A stretch of 64,000 bases of DNA from Pectobacterium aroidearum (GTDB lineage Bacteria > Pseudomonadota > Gammaproteobacteria > Enterobacterales > Enterobacteriaceae). The notes beneath the pieces were generated by a model. It had not been told where the DNA came from. It did not search any database and saw nothing but the letters and a program-made list of their open reading frames with translations. The DNA is taken from positions 1,550,001 to 1,614,000 of the forward strand of contig NZ_CP166097.1 in NCBI RefSeq assembly GCF_041228105.1, in the 5' to 3' direction. This document shows positions 1-8,452 of this stretch, in pieces (within the stretch, counting starts at the first letter, position 1; every line of letters starts with the position of its first letter). Both the position numbers and the translations under genes were made by a program.

Positions 1-54
1 AAGGTACAGGTCGTGCAGCGGCAATATGGAGGATATAGGACGGTGAATCCATGA
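1..54 (+). CDS. outK: OutK/GspK minor pseudopilin, C-terminal end only (partial)
   Basis: The first bases read in frame 1 as a 17-residue tail (KVQVVQRQYGGYRTVNP) that stops at a TGA overlapping the outL start codon (ATGA). Its position directly before outL, as in type II secretion operons, makes it the end of the minor pseudopilin OutK, which sits at the tip of the pseudopilus. Too short to identify on sequence alone; the call rests on context. Confidence 0.65.
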   Translation, partial: KVQVVQRQYGGYRTVNP

Positions 55-1328
55 AATTAGCGGGAAAATGGAAGCAAAAAGCCGCGAAAACCCCATTAAA
101 TCGAGGTCCGGTTGTTCGTCATCCGTGCCTCATTGTGCGTCTTCCGGTAGAGGAACAGGGCGAGATTGAATGGCAGGTTCGTTCACCCAATGGGGAAAAC
201 TTACTGAGCCAAGGGCGTGGTAACGTCGAGCAGGTTCGTCAGGCGCTGGCGGCGTATCCGTCTGTGGCATTTACCCGAGTTCTGGTTCCGGCAACGGACG
301 TGACGTTTTATGCTCTGACGCTCCCCCGGCAGGCCCGGCGTCAGCTAACGCAAGTTGTGCCGTTTATGCTGGAAGATCAGCTGGCGACAGAAATCGAAAA
401 GCTGCATTTTGCTGTGCTGGAAATTCATGGCGATGATGGCACGGTTGCCGTGGTGGAAAAAAAACGGATGCAGCGTTGGCTGGCGCAGTGTGATGCATTG
501 GGGCTCAGCGTCAATACCTTATTACCTGATGCCCGGGTATTGCCGAAACATCAGGATGGCTGGAGCGCGTTGCAACATGATGACATGTGGCTATTTCGTC
601 AGCCGACGGGCCATGCTATGGCGGCAGAGTCCTCCTGGTGCGGCGACCTGCTGAAAGCGTCTATGCCGCTGCCTGCGATATACAGCTACAGTGCTGCATC
701 GGTTGGCGGTGAGCTGTCGCAGTACGAATGGCAGGAGGAGGGCGAGTGGAAAGCTCAGCCCGCAACGGATCTCTTCACGCTGGCTGCAACGGCGCAGCTA
801 CCTGCCTCGGTCGATCTGCGGCAAGGCGATTACGCGCCAGAGAAAGCCTGGCAAAACACGCTGCTGCCGTGGCGCGGCGTGGGAATCGCTTTTGCCTGTT
901 ATCTTTTGCTGGTCGTGGCCGATGCTAGCTGGGCGCACTATCAGCTTTATCAGCAAGCTGAGCATTGGCGACAGGAAAGCGTGCGCGTCTATCGGCAGAT
1001 TTTTCCTTCCGAGACGAATGTCGTTAACCCACGTGCGCAGATGCAGCAGCACCTGCAACGTACGGCTGCCGGGGGCGCGGGGAAAGGACTACTGGAGCAA
1101 TTGAACCCCTTACAGCAATTGATGACGCAAAATAGTGCGATCAAAATTCAGTCGCTGTCTTACGACGGTTCCGCTGGCGAATTCCGGCTGGCGTTGCAGG
1201 CCACGTCGTATCAGGAATTAGAGCAGTTTCAGCAGCAGGCTGCCGCTTATTATCAGGTACAAGCGGGAGAGATGCGGCAGGAAAACGATAGGGTTGAAGG
1301 CCGCTTAACGTTAAGGAGCCAGCAATGA
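51..1328 (+). CDS. outL: Type II secretion inner-membrane protein OutL (GspL)
   Basis: 425 residues, the usual length for GspL. GspL recruits the ATPase OutE to the inner membrane of the type II secretion system that exports pectinases and cellulases in soft-rot bacteria. A cytoplasmic actin-like part occupies about residues 1-270. One membrane segment lies near residues 275-293 (GIAFACYLLLVVADASWA), followed by a periplasmic ferredoxin-like part. The start overlaps the stop of outK by ATGA, and the end overlaps the outM start by four bases, showing translational coupling inside the out operon. Family assignment is strong because gene order K-L-M-N-O is preserved. Confidence 0.95.
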   Translation: MKLAGKWKQKAAKTPLNRGPVVRHPCLIVRLPVEEQGEIEWQVRSPNGENLLSQGRGNVEQVRQALAAYPSVAFTRVLVPATDVTFYALTLPRQARRQLTQVVPFMLEDQLATEIEKLHFAVLEIHGDDGTVAVVEKKRMQRWLAQCDALGLSVNTLLPDARVLPKHQDGWSALQHDDMWLFRQPTGHAMAAESSWCGDLLKASMPLPAIYSYSAASVGGELSQYEWQEEGEWKAQPATDLFTLAATAQLPASVDLRQGDYAPEKAWQNTLLPWRGVGIAFACYLLLVVADASWAHYQLYQQAEHWRQESVRVYRQIFPSETNVVNPRAQMQQHLQRTAAGGAGKGLLEQLNPLQQLMTQNSAIKIQSLSYDGSAGEFRLALQATSYQELEQFQQQAAAYYQVQAGEMRQENDRVEGRLTLRSQQ

Positions 1329-1819
1329 ATGAATTACGGCAACGCTGGCAAGCGATGAGCCAGCGCGAGCGCCAACTGATGGTCGTGTGTGCGGCGGTGC
1401 TCCTGCTCTGTCTGGTGTATTACGCCATTTTTCAGCCCTGGCTGCTGCGGGAAGAGCAGTGGGAACGTACGATTTCCCGCGAGCAACAGACCGTCAACTG
1501 GATGCAGAAGCAAGCTCCATTGATTCCGCAGGGCAATCAGGCACAGGGAGACAATAGTCAGCGAGACGTCAGCCTGCCGATTTTGATTTCGCAAAGTACC
1601 AAACGTTACGGGCTGACGGTCGTACGCTTGCAGCCGCAGGGCAATCAGGCGTCGGTGACGCTGGCTCAGAGCGACTTTACCAGTTTGCTGCGCTGGCTTA
1701 GCGAACTGGAACAGAAAAACGGCGTGAAAGTGATGTCGCTGGATGTGAATGCCGTTGAGCAAAGCCCGGGAATGGTGGATGTGACCAGACTGATGCTGGA
1801 ACGGGCGGATGAAGCTTAA
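1325..1819 (+). CDS. outM: Type II secretion protein OutM (GspM)
   Basis: 164 residues, normal for GspM. A short cytoplasmic N-terminus, one membrane segment near residues 18-36 (LMVVCAAVLLLCLVYYAIF), a coiled-coil-like stretch rich in Gln and Glu, and a small periplasmic ferredoxin-like domain can be seen. GspM partners GspL in the inner-membrane platform and stabilises it. The start codon overlaps the outL stop (ATGA), and the end overlaps outN by 11 bases, so the three genes are read as one unit. Confidence 0.94.
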   Translation: MNELRQRWQAMSQRERQLMVVCAAVLLLCLVYYAIFQPWLLREEQWERTISREQQTVNWMQKQAPLIPQGNQAQGDNSQRDVSLPILISQSTKRYGLTVVRLQPQGNQASVTLAQSDFTSLLRWLSELEQKNGVKVMSLDVNAVEQSPGMVDVTRLMLERADEA

Positions 1820-2555
1820 ATCCGGCATTGGCGCAGGCGTCGCTATGGTTCTGGCCTATGGGGTGTTCCTGGCGTGCTATGCGCCTGCCCGCTTGCTCAC
1901 GGCGGTGCCGCTGCCGACCGGAATGGTGGTTGCAGAAGCCGCCGGAACGCTATGGCAGGGGAACCTGCAACGGTTTAGCTGGCGCACGTTAATGTTGGAT
2001 GATGTGCGGTGGAATATCACCTTCTCGGGTTTTATGCCTGCACTAGAAATTGCCTTCCACAATCCGGAGGGCATTGAAGGCCGTGGGATCATTCGTGGTT
2101 GGCAGCAGCCGCAGTTTTATCAATGGCAGCTTTCGGTACCCGCGGGCTATTTATTCAGCCGCATGCGTTTTATCGTGCCAATCGGGGCAGAAGGAAACGT
2201 GCAACTGAACCTGCAAGAAGCGACGGTTGACCGTTCTGGCTGCCAGTCGCTCGATGCCAACATCAGTTGGCCGGGCGCTCGGGTGAACACCCCGCTGGGT
2301 GGGCTAATGCTCGCAACACCTCAGGCTACATTACGCTGCCAGCAAGGGGCACTTGAGGCAAACCTGCGGCAGACTTCTTCGCATCTGCAATTGTCCGGCA
2401 AAGGCAGCGTCACCCCAAAAGGTGAATATCGTTTTACGGGGCAACTTAGCAGCGGAAACGACTTACCCGCTACCATGAAAAAGTTACTGGCGACCACTGG
2501 CAAAGCAGACGAACAAGGTGCCAGGACGCTGAATTTTCAGGGGCGTCTGTTGTAA
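1809..2555 (+). CDS. outN: Type II secretion protein OutN (GspN)
   Basis: 248 residues, typical of GspN, an accessory component present only in some type II systems. It has an N-terminal membrane anchor near residues 8-26 and a periplasmic remainder. The start lies inside the end of outM. Its function is not well defined in the family, and some systems work without it. About 107 bases separate it from outO, the only clear gap in the out operon here. Confidence 0.92.
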   Translation: MKLKSGIGAGVAMVLAYGVFLACYAPARLLTAVPLPTGMVVAEAAGTLWQGNLQRFSWRTLMLDDVRWNITFSGFMPALEIAFHNPEGIEGRGIIRGWQQPQFYQWQLSVPAGYLFSRMRFIVPIGAEGNVQLNLQEATVDRSGCQSLDANISWPGARVNTPLGGLMLATPQATLRCQQGALEANLRQTSSHLQLSGKGSVTPKGEYRFTGQLSSGNDLPATMKKLLATTGKADEQGARTLNFQGRLL

Positions 2556-2662
2556 CAACGATGGCCGTTTTACTAGGGATGACCGTTGTCATTGCTGTGT
2601 AGTGGTTTGCAACAAGGAGCCGCTAACTTATCTCTTTTCTTTATCAACAATCAGGGACTAAC

Positions 2663-3508
2663 GTGGACGATTTAAGGGAATTCGCACTGGTATTTCCGGC
2701 ATGGTGGTATGGTGCGCTGGGCGTATTGGGCTTGATTGTTGGCAGTTTTCTGAACGTCGTGATTTACCGCCTGCCGATTATGTTAGAACGCCGCTGGCGG
2801 CAGGACATAGAGCTGCAAACGGGTGTGACCGATGTCGAGCATGTGACGAGTTACAACCTATGTTGGCCGCCTTCGTCTTGCCCGCACTGTCAGCAGGCGA
2901 TTGCGGTGAAAGATAACATCCCGTTATTCAGCTGGCTGTGGCTGCGCGGCCGCTCCCGCTGCTGTCATCAGCCAGTGTCTGTGCAGTATCCGCTGGTGGA
3001 AGTCATCACGATGCTGGCTTTTCTGATCGCAGGGTTACTGTGGCTGCCCGGCATGGCGTTATGCGGGGCGCTGATTCTGCTGTCCTTTCTGGTGGTTTTG
3101 ACCGTCATTGATATAAAAACGTTACTGCTGCCAGATGTGCTTACGCTTTCGCTCTTGTGGATGGGACTGCTGTTTAATCTGTCGGAGACCTTTGTCCCAT
3201 TACGCGATGCCGTAGTAGGCGCGATGGCGGGCTATTTGTCCCTGTGGCTACTTTATTGGGTATTTAAATATGCCACAGGCAAAGAAGCGCTAGGGTATGG
3301 TGATTTTAAGTTACTCGCCGCGCTGGGTGCCTGGCTGGGCTGGCAGGCATTGCCGAATCTGGTCTTGGTGGCGGCGCTGAGCGGGCTGGTCGTTACTCTC
3401 ATCTGGCGCGGGGTGCGTAAAGAAGATACGGCTAAACCGTTGGCCTTTGGCCCCTGGCTGGCGATTGGCGGCGTGTTCGGTGTGATAATAAACGGACTCT
3501 ATCTGTAA
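2663..3508 (+). CDS. outO: Prepilin peptidase / N-methyltransferase OutO (GspO)
   Basis: 281 residues starting at GTG. It cleaves the leader of type IV prepilin-like proteins such as OutG-K and methylates the new N-terminus. The two catalytic aspartates of this family are visible: Asp150 in LTVIDIK and Asp214 in GYGDFK. Several hydrophobic segments follow the cytoplasmic N-terminal domain. That domain has the first zinc-type pair C73-x2-C76 (CPHC), but the second pair reads SRCCHQP, two adjacent cysteines rather than the common CxxC. The gene closes the out operon; a terminator lies about 60 bases downstream. Confidence 0.95.
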   Translation: MDDLREFALVFPAWWYGALGVLGLIVGSFLNVVIYRLPIMLERRWRQDIELQTGVTDVEHVTSYNLCWPPSSCPHCQQAIAVKDNIPLFSWLWLRGRSRCCHQPVSVQYPLVEVITMLAFLIAGLLWLPGMALCGALILLSFLVVLTVIDIKTLLLPDVLTLSLLWMGLLFNLSETFVPLRDAVVGAMAGYLSLWLLYWVFKYATGKEALGYGDFKLLAALGAWLGWQALPNLVLVAALSGLVVTLIWRGVRKEDTAKPLAFGPWLAIGGVFGVIINGLYL

Positions 3509-3567
3509 AAAATAACAAAGCGAATGCCGAATTATTAATTGAATGGCTATTGGCAGGCATAAAAATA

Positions 3568-3599
3568 GGCTGAGGGTATAAATACCATCAGCCTTTTTT
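3568..3599 (+). terminator. Rho-independent terminator of the out operon
   Basis: A 12-position stem (GGCTGAGGGTAT pairing with ATACCATCAGCC, one G-A mismatch) with an AA loop, followed by a run of T residues. It lies about 60 bases after the outO stop, where the out operon should end. Confidence 0.8.
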
Positions 3600-3650
3600 A
3601 TCTCTGTGTGTGCCCTTCAATGTATAAATCGTTGTCGGGCAAATGACAGG

Positions 3651-3776
3651 TTATTCTACCATCAGCATAAAGGTACTCACCCAAACGACTAAACAGAATG
3701 AGATACCCATAAAAAAATACTTCACCGATTTATTCTCCAGCAGAAACCACGCCAGCAACGATCCCGATTGTGCGTT
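3651..3776 (-). pseudogene. Possible remnant of a membrane protein C-terminus
   Basis: On the minus strand a 41-codon open stretch ends at TAA and reads as a hydrophobic tail (for example SVKYFFMGISFCLVVWVSTF). Two TAA codons lie immediately upstream in the same frame and no start codon fits. It could be the decayed end of a transporter gene, or chance. The rest of the 573-base gap between outO and the monooxygenase gene holds only the out terminator and no convincing gene. Confidence 0.25.
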
Positions 3777-4081
3777 TTATTATGGAAGGAAATTATTACG
3801 CTGCCGGCGATGTCACCGAAGGGTAATCTTTCCCGTTGTCATCACCAGAATCACACCAGTTATGACGGGATCGGCGCTAAATCTACGCCGAGTGAGGGGG
3901 GGAATTCAAGAGGTCCAGAAACTATATTTTCAAAATAGCATTAAAAAGCGTTGGGTCGCTTCACAGGCGGAAAAAAACGGGGGAATAAGAGTGAAAATGG
4001 CCCTCAATTCCCCCGATTCTTGATACGGCTATCTTTGGTTTGACGCCTGTTGGACAGGCTTGAATGCCTTAGGCTACAGGC

Positions 4082-5107
4082 TTACTCTCTCCACCCCATC
4101 GCGGGTGCGACATGCTTCAGAATTGATTCGATAACATGCGCATTGTAATCGACGCCCAGTTGATTCGGCACCGTTAGCAATAGCGTATCCGCTTCGGCAA
4201 TAGCTTCGTCCTGTTTTAACTGCTGGATAAGGGCTTCCGGCTCGGCGGCATAGCTACGCCCGAAAATCGCGCGCGTTTTTTCATCCAGGAAACCCACCTT
4301 GTCGCTATCGTTACTGCTCCCGCCAAAATAGGCGCGATCGCGATGATCTATCAGTGTAAAAATACTGCGGCTGACGGACACGCGTGGCGTACGCGTATGC
4401 CCAGCTTCAGCCCAGGCTGCCCGATAGGCACGAATTTGCTGTGCCTGCTGGATATGAAAAGGTTCACCGGTTTCATCATCTTTTAACGTGGAGCTTTGCA
4501 GATTCATGCCCAGTTTCGCTGCCCATACCGCCGTGGCATTCGAGCCAGCTCCCCACCAGATACGTTCACGTAATCCCTCAGAATAGGGCTCCAAACGCAA
4601 CAGGCCTGGTGGATTCGGGAACATGGGCTGTGGGTTCGGTTTTGCAAACCCTTCGCCACGCAACACATCCAACAGCACTTCGGTATGATGTCGTGCCATC
4701 TCTGCGTCAGATTCCCCTTCCGTAGGCTGATAGCCAAAATAGCGCCAGCCATCGATTACCTGTTCAGGCGAGCCGCGACTGATGCCGAGCTGCAAACGTC
4801 CGCCAGAGATCAGATCGGCGGCACTGGCGTTTTCAGCCATGTACAGCGGGTTTTCGTAACGCATGTCGATGACGCCGGTGCCAATTTCAATGTTTTTGGT
4901 TTTTGCTCCAATGGCGGCCAGTAATGGGAAAGGCGAACCCAGCTGGCGGGCAAAGTGGTGCACTCTGAAATAGGCGCCGTCAGCGCCCAGTTCTTCAGCT
5001 GCGACGGCAAGATCGATAGATTGCAGCAAGGCGTCAGCCGCGGAACGCGTGCCAGACTGCTGCGATGGTGCCCAGTGGCCGAATGATAAAAAGCCGATCT
5101 TCTTCAT
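4082..5107 (-). CDS. LLM-class flavin-dependent oxidoreductase (luciferase-like monooxygenase)
   Basis: 341 residues from the ATG giving MKKIGFLSFGHW; the reading frame could be extended 12 codons upstream, but this start matches the family pattern of a beta strand at the very N-terminus. Family features include the FRVHHFARQLGSPFPLLAAIGA stretch in two halves, IEIGTGVIDMRYENP, and GGRLQLGISRGSPEQV, which line the flavin pocket of bacterial-luciferase-fold enzymes. These use reduced FMN and oxygen; the substrate cannot be told from sequence. It stands alone, on the opposite strand to the operon that follows. Confidence 0.85.
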   Translation of the reverse strand: MKKIGFLSFGHWAPSQQSGTRSAADALLQSIDLAVAAEELGADGAYFRVHHFARQLGSPFPLLAAIGAKTKNIEIGTGVIDMRYENPLYMAENASAADLISGGRLQLGISRGSPEQVIDGWRYFGYQPTEGESDAEMARHHTEVLLDVLRGEGFAKPNPQPMFPNPPGLLRLEPYSEGLRERIWWGAGSNATAVWAAKLGMNLQSSTLKDDETGEPFHIQQAQQIRAYRAAWAEAGHTRTPRVSVSRSIFTLIDHRDRAYFGGSSNDSDKVGFLDEKTRAIFGRSYAAEPEALIQQLKQDEAIAEADTLLLTVPNQLGVDYNAHVIESILKHVAPAMGWRE

Positions 5108-5153
5108 AGGGTATTTATCCTTATATTCAGGCTCGCTCTGCACAGCAAGGTTC

Positions 5154-5294
5154 TATACCCGTCATACTTCAAGTTGCATGTGCGTTGGCTACGTTCAAAC
5201 ACTCGGCACGTCGTGGGCCTCACCCTGCGGGCCAACGCTTTGCGTTGTTCAAAACGCTAACGTTTTGTCCTGCAACTCGAATTATTTAGGTATG
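5154..5294. repeat. Enterobacterial intergenic repeat element, copy 1
   Basis: Ends are TATACCCGTCATACTTCAAG and TGCAACTCGAATTATTTAGG, which are also the ends (inverted) of the element at 21458-21661. Inner parts differ and form their own short inverted repeats (for example CAAAACGCTAACGTTTTG). It sits in the 474-base gap between the monooxygenase gene and the molybdate-type operon. The remainder of that gap is AT-rich and carries the operator described at 5541. Confidence 0.75.
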
Positions 5295-5540
5295 CACATT
5301 CAATGATGGGATCACTCTACGCGATTAATAGTGAGAATAAATATCATTTTTTTAACGTAATAATTCAGTTTATCTGACCAAACGTTAGCAGAATAAATAA
5401 TCTCTTTAGCCAAGGATTTCTGGCTGTGTTCACGTAAATAGCGCGCTTGTTATTTAAGAAATAATGCTCCCGGCTTATCTACCTCAAAATTGGTATCTAA
5501 ATATTATTATGAGCGAGATCAGTATTTTCTTTTTCGCCGT

Positions 5541-5564
5541 CGCTGTATCATTTGATATATAGCG
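5541..5564 (+). promoter_or_regulatory. Putative ModE operator
   Basis: Half-sites CGCTGTAT and ATATAGCG lie eight bases apart, making a 24-base inverted repeat with one mismatch. This matches the ModE pattern (CGnTATAT, eight bases, ATATAnCG), as in the E. coli modABC operator. It lies 17 bases upstream of the first ATG of the operon and would block transcription when ModE is loaded with molybdate or tungstate. Found by eye; the match is inference from the known consensus. Confidence 0.7.
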
Positions 5565-5581
5565 AAAATCAGGATACCAAC

Positions 5582-6646
5582 ATGATAAAGAAATTTGGCT
5601 ACACGCTGTGGTTTGTCGGGCTGTTTTTGGTGTTTTCCAACGCAGGGGCGGCGCGTCAGGTGACCGATCAACTCGGACGCAATGTGACGATTCCCGACCA
5701 TGTTAATCGCGTGGTGGTGTTGCAGCATCAAACCTTAAACCTGCTGGTGCAATTGGATGCACAAGAGAGCGTGGTCGGTGTGCTTTCCAGTTGGAAAAAA
5801 CAGCTAGGTGCACATTATTTGCGGCTGGCTCCGCGTCTGGCGGATTTGCCGATGCCGGGCGATCTCACTCAGGTTAATATTGAAAGCCTGCTGAAGCTGT
5901 CGCCGCAGGTGGTTTTTGTCGCTAACTATGCGCCACCGGAAATGATTGCGCAGATTGAGCGGACGGGCATTCCGGTCGTGGCGATCTCGCTGCGTCAGGA
6001 TCAGCCGGGAGAAGCTGACAAAATCAATCCCACGATGAGCGATGAAAACACGGCGTATAACGAAGGGCTAAAAGCAGGGATTCGGTTGATTGGTGACGTG
6101 GTCGATCGCCAGAAACAGGCGGAAGAACTGATCGACTATACATTTACGCAGCGGCAAAACGTGAGTACGCGTTTGGCGTCCATTCCAGAAGAGAAGCGTA
6201 TCCGTGTCTATATGGCTAACCCCGATTTGACAACCTACGGTTCAGGGAAATATACCGGCCTGATGATGTCGCATGCAGGGGCATTGAATGTCGCGGCGGC
6301 ATCGATCAAAGGCTTCAAACAGGTGTCGATTGAAAACGTACTGGCCTGGAACCCGCAGGTGATTTTTGTGCAGGATCGCTACCCGGATGTTGTGAAGCAG
6401 ATCGTTAACGATCCGGCCTGGCAGGCGATTGATGCGGTGAAACAGCATCGTGTATATCTGATGCCGGAATACGCCAAAGCCTGGGGCTATCCGATGCCTG
6501 AAGCGTTGGCGATTGGCGAACTGTGGATGGCGAAAAAGCTGTACCCTGAGCGTTTTGCCGATGTCGATATGCAAAAAGCCGCCGATGAGTATTATCAACG
6601 CTTCTATCGTATGGACTACCGTGCGGAAGCCGCCGCGGCGCAATGA
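5582..6646 (+). CDS. Periplasmic substrate-binding protein, FecB/BtuF (MolA-like) class
   Basis: 354 residues from ATG with AGGA upstream. A signal peptide is clear (about residues 1-23, FGYTLWFVGLFLVFSNAGAA). The mature part has the class III binding-protein pattern: VTDQLGRNVTIPDHVNRVVVL at the start of the first lobe, then the long rigid helix region, then VLAWNPQVIFVQ in the second lobe. Class III proteins carry siderophores, haem, cobalamin and, in Haemophilus MolA, molybdate or tungstate. The ModE-type operator just upstream and a ModA-like protein in the same operon favour molybdate/tungstate here. Its end overlaps the permease start (ATGA). Confidence 0.85.
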   Translation: MIKKFGYTLWFVGLFLVFSNAGAARQVTDQLGRNVTIPDHVNRVVVLQHQTLNLLVQLDAQESVVGVLSSWKKQLGAHYLRLAPRLADLPMPGDLTQVNIESLLKLSPQVVFVANYAPPEMIAQIERTGIPVVAISLRQDQPGEADKINPTMSDENTAYNEGLKAGIRLIGDVVDRQKQAEELIDYTFTQRQNVSTRLASIPEEKRIRVYMANPDLTTYGSGKYTGLMMSHAGALNVAAASIKGFKQVSIENVLAWNPQVIFVQDRYPDVVKQIVNDPAWQAIDAVKQHRVYLMPEYAKAWGYPMPEALAIGELWMAKKLYPERFADVDMQKAADEYYQRFYRMDYRAEAAAAQ

Positions 6647-7680
6647 GTTATCGCACCTATCGGATCACGCTGCTGACGGTGGTTGTGTTCACGCTGTTGA
6701 TTGCTGTGTGCTCGCTGGGGATAGGGCGTTTTAGCTTATCCCCGTGGCGCATCTTCCAAATCCTTATCGAACCGCTGTCTGGCAACGATCTGCTGTTCGG
6801 AAAAAAACTGCTGCTTGGGGATATCGAACAGCAAGTGGTGTGGAGCGTACGTCTACCTCGCGTGTTATTAGCCTGGTGTGCGGGCGCGGCGCTAGCGCTG
6901 AGCGGGGCCACGCTGCAAGGCGTTTTCCGTAACCCGCTGGTCGATCCGCATATTATCGGCGTGTCTGCTGGCGCGGCTTTCGGCGGCACGTTAGCGATTC
7001 TATTAAGCTGGACGCCGCTGTTTTTGCTGCTGTCTGCATTTACGTTCGGCATGCTGGCGCTCTTGCTGATTTTCATGATGGCCGCCGCATTCGGTAAGCA
7101 GAACGTGCTGATCCTGATTCTGGCCGGTGTCATCCTCAGCGGCTTTTTCGGCGCGCTGGTCAGCCTGATGCAATATCTGGCGGATACCGAAGAGAAGCTG
7201 CCAAGCATCGTTTTCTGGCTGCTGGGCAGTTTTGCCACGGCACACTGGAATTCGCTGGTCGCAACTGCGGTGCCGCTAGGTCTTGCGGGCGGGCTACTGC
7301 TGCGACTGCGTTGGCACATTAACGTGTTGTCGATGGGCGAGCAGGATGCGCGTGCGTTGGGTATCGCTGTGCAGCCCTTGCGCTGGCTGATTTTGAGTCT
7401 ATGCGCCGCGATAGTCGCTGCGCAGGTGGCGGTCAGCGGTAGTATTGGCTGGATTGGGCTGGTTATTCCTCATGTGGCGCGTATGTTGGTGGGAGCCGAT
7501 CACCGTCGCCTGCTGCCAGTGTCGCTGTGGCTGGGCGGAGGTTTTATGGTGCTGGTGGACGATCTGGCACGCACGCTCAGTGAAGCCGAGATTCCGCTGG
7601 GTATTCTGACAGCGTTGCTTGGCGCACCACTTTTTGCCGTGCTGTTATATAAAACGCAGCGGCAGGAGAGAGGACGCTAG
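6643..7680 (+). CDS. FecCD-family ABC transporter permease (MolB-like)
   Basis: 345 residues with about ten hydrophobic segments. FecCD/BtuC family motifs are present: VRLPRVLLAWCAGAALALSG, the NPLVDPHIIGVSAGAAFGG stretch, and GSIGWIGLVIPHVARMLVG, which contacts the ATPase. It is translationally coupled to the binding protein upstream by ATGA and ends one base before the ATPase start codon. The family moves siderophores, cobalamin and haem, with molybdate in Haemophilus MolBC; the substrate here is inferred from the operator and the fourth gene. Confidence 0.9.
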   Translation: MSYRTYRITLLTVVVFTLLIAVCSLGIGRFSLSPWRIFQILIEPLSGNDLLFGKKLLLGDIEQQVVWSVRLPRVLLAWCAGAALALSGATLQGVFRNPLVDPHIIGVSAGAAFGGTLAILLSWTPLFLLLSAFTFGMLALLLIFMMAAAFGKQNVLILILAGVILSGFFGALVSLMQYLADTEEKLPSIVFWLLGSFATAHWNSLVATAVPLGLAGGLLLRLRWHINVLSMGEQDARALGIAVQPLRWLILSLCAAIVAAQVAVSGSIGWIGLVIPHVARMLVGADHRRLLPVSLWLGGGFMVLVDDLARTLSEAEIPLGILTALLGAPLFAVLLYKTQRQERGR

Positions 7681-7681
7681 C

Positions 7682-8452
7682 ATGCCGACGATCAGGTTAT
7701 CGACAGAAAGTCTGGTGTATGGTTACCGGCAGGGGCAAGGTTTTTTTGCACCGCTGAATTTGTGTTGTCGGGAAGGGGAAATCACGGCGATTCTGGGCGC
7801 GAACGGCAGAGGAAAAACGACGCTGTTGAATACGCTGATGGGACATTTATCACCACTTTCCGGGACGATCCAGCGGGATGGACACATTGGCTTTGTGCCG
7901 CAGATATTTACACCGCCGTTTTCCTACAGTGTTCTGGATATGGTGCTGATGGGGCGTGCGGCGCATGTGCGGCTGTTTGCCATGCCTTCCGCGCATGACA
8001 TCACCGTTGCCCGGAATGCGCTGACCATGCTGGGGATCGCGTCCCTTGCTGAATGTGAGTTTAGCGCGTTGTCCGGCGGACAGCGGCAGCTCGTGCTTAT
8101 CGCGCGTGCATTAGCTTCGGAGTGTCAAATGCTGATTCTGGACGAACCGACGGCAGCGCTTGATGTGCAAAATCAGGCGCAGGTGCTGCGGTTATTGAAG
8201 CATCTGGCTAAAACGCAGCACCTGAGCATCCTGCTGACTACGCACGATCCTTCACACGCGCTGGTCATTGCGGAGCAGGCGCTGCTGCTGATGGATCATC
8301 AGCATTACCTTTATGGTCGCTGTGATGAGGTTGTGACGGAGGAAACGCTATCGCGCCTGTACGGCATTCCGATGCGGCAGGTCTGCGTGGAGATGTCGCC
8401 GCAGCCTTATCGTGCGCTGATTCCGATATTGACGATGACGGAGCCATTATGA
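7682..8452 (+). CDS. ABC transporter ATP-binding protein (FepC/MolC-like)
   Basis: 256 residues from the ATG one base after the permease stop. Walker A is GANGRGKTT (from Gly39), the ABC signature is LSGGQRQ (from Leu130), and Walker B LILDEPTAALD follows, then the H-loop TTHDPSHA. Length and spacing match the ATPases that work with FecCD permeases. The final codons overlap the start of the ModA-like gene (ATGA), so all four genes form one coupled operon. Confidence 0.9.
   Translation: MPTIRLSTESLVYGYRQGQGFFAPLNLCCREGEITAILGANGRGKTTLLNTLMGHLSPLSGTIQRDGHIGFVPQIFTPPFSYSVLDMVLMGRAAHVRLFAMPSAHDITVARNALTMLGIASLAECEFSALSGGQRQLVLIARALASECQMLILDEPTAALDVQNQAQVLRLLKHLAKTQHLSILLTTHDPSHALVIAEQALLLMDHQHYLYGRCDEVVTEETLSRLYGIPMRQVCVEMSPQPYRALIPILTMTEPL

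Noticed and set aside
3643..4023. Open frame of 126 codons after outO
   Set aside because: Composition and residue order look random (many Arg/Cys pieces), no ribosome site, and the opposite strand in part looks like a decayed membrane protein.
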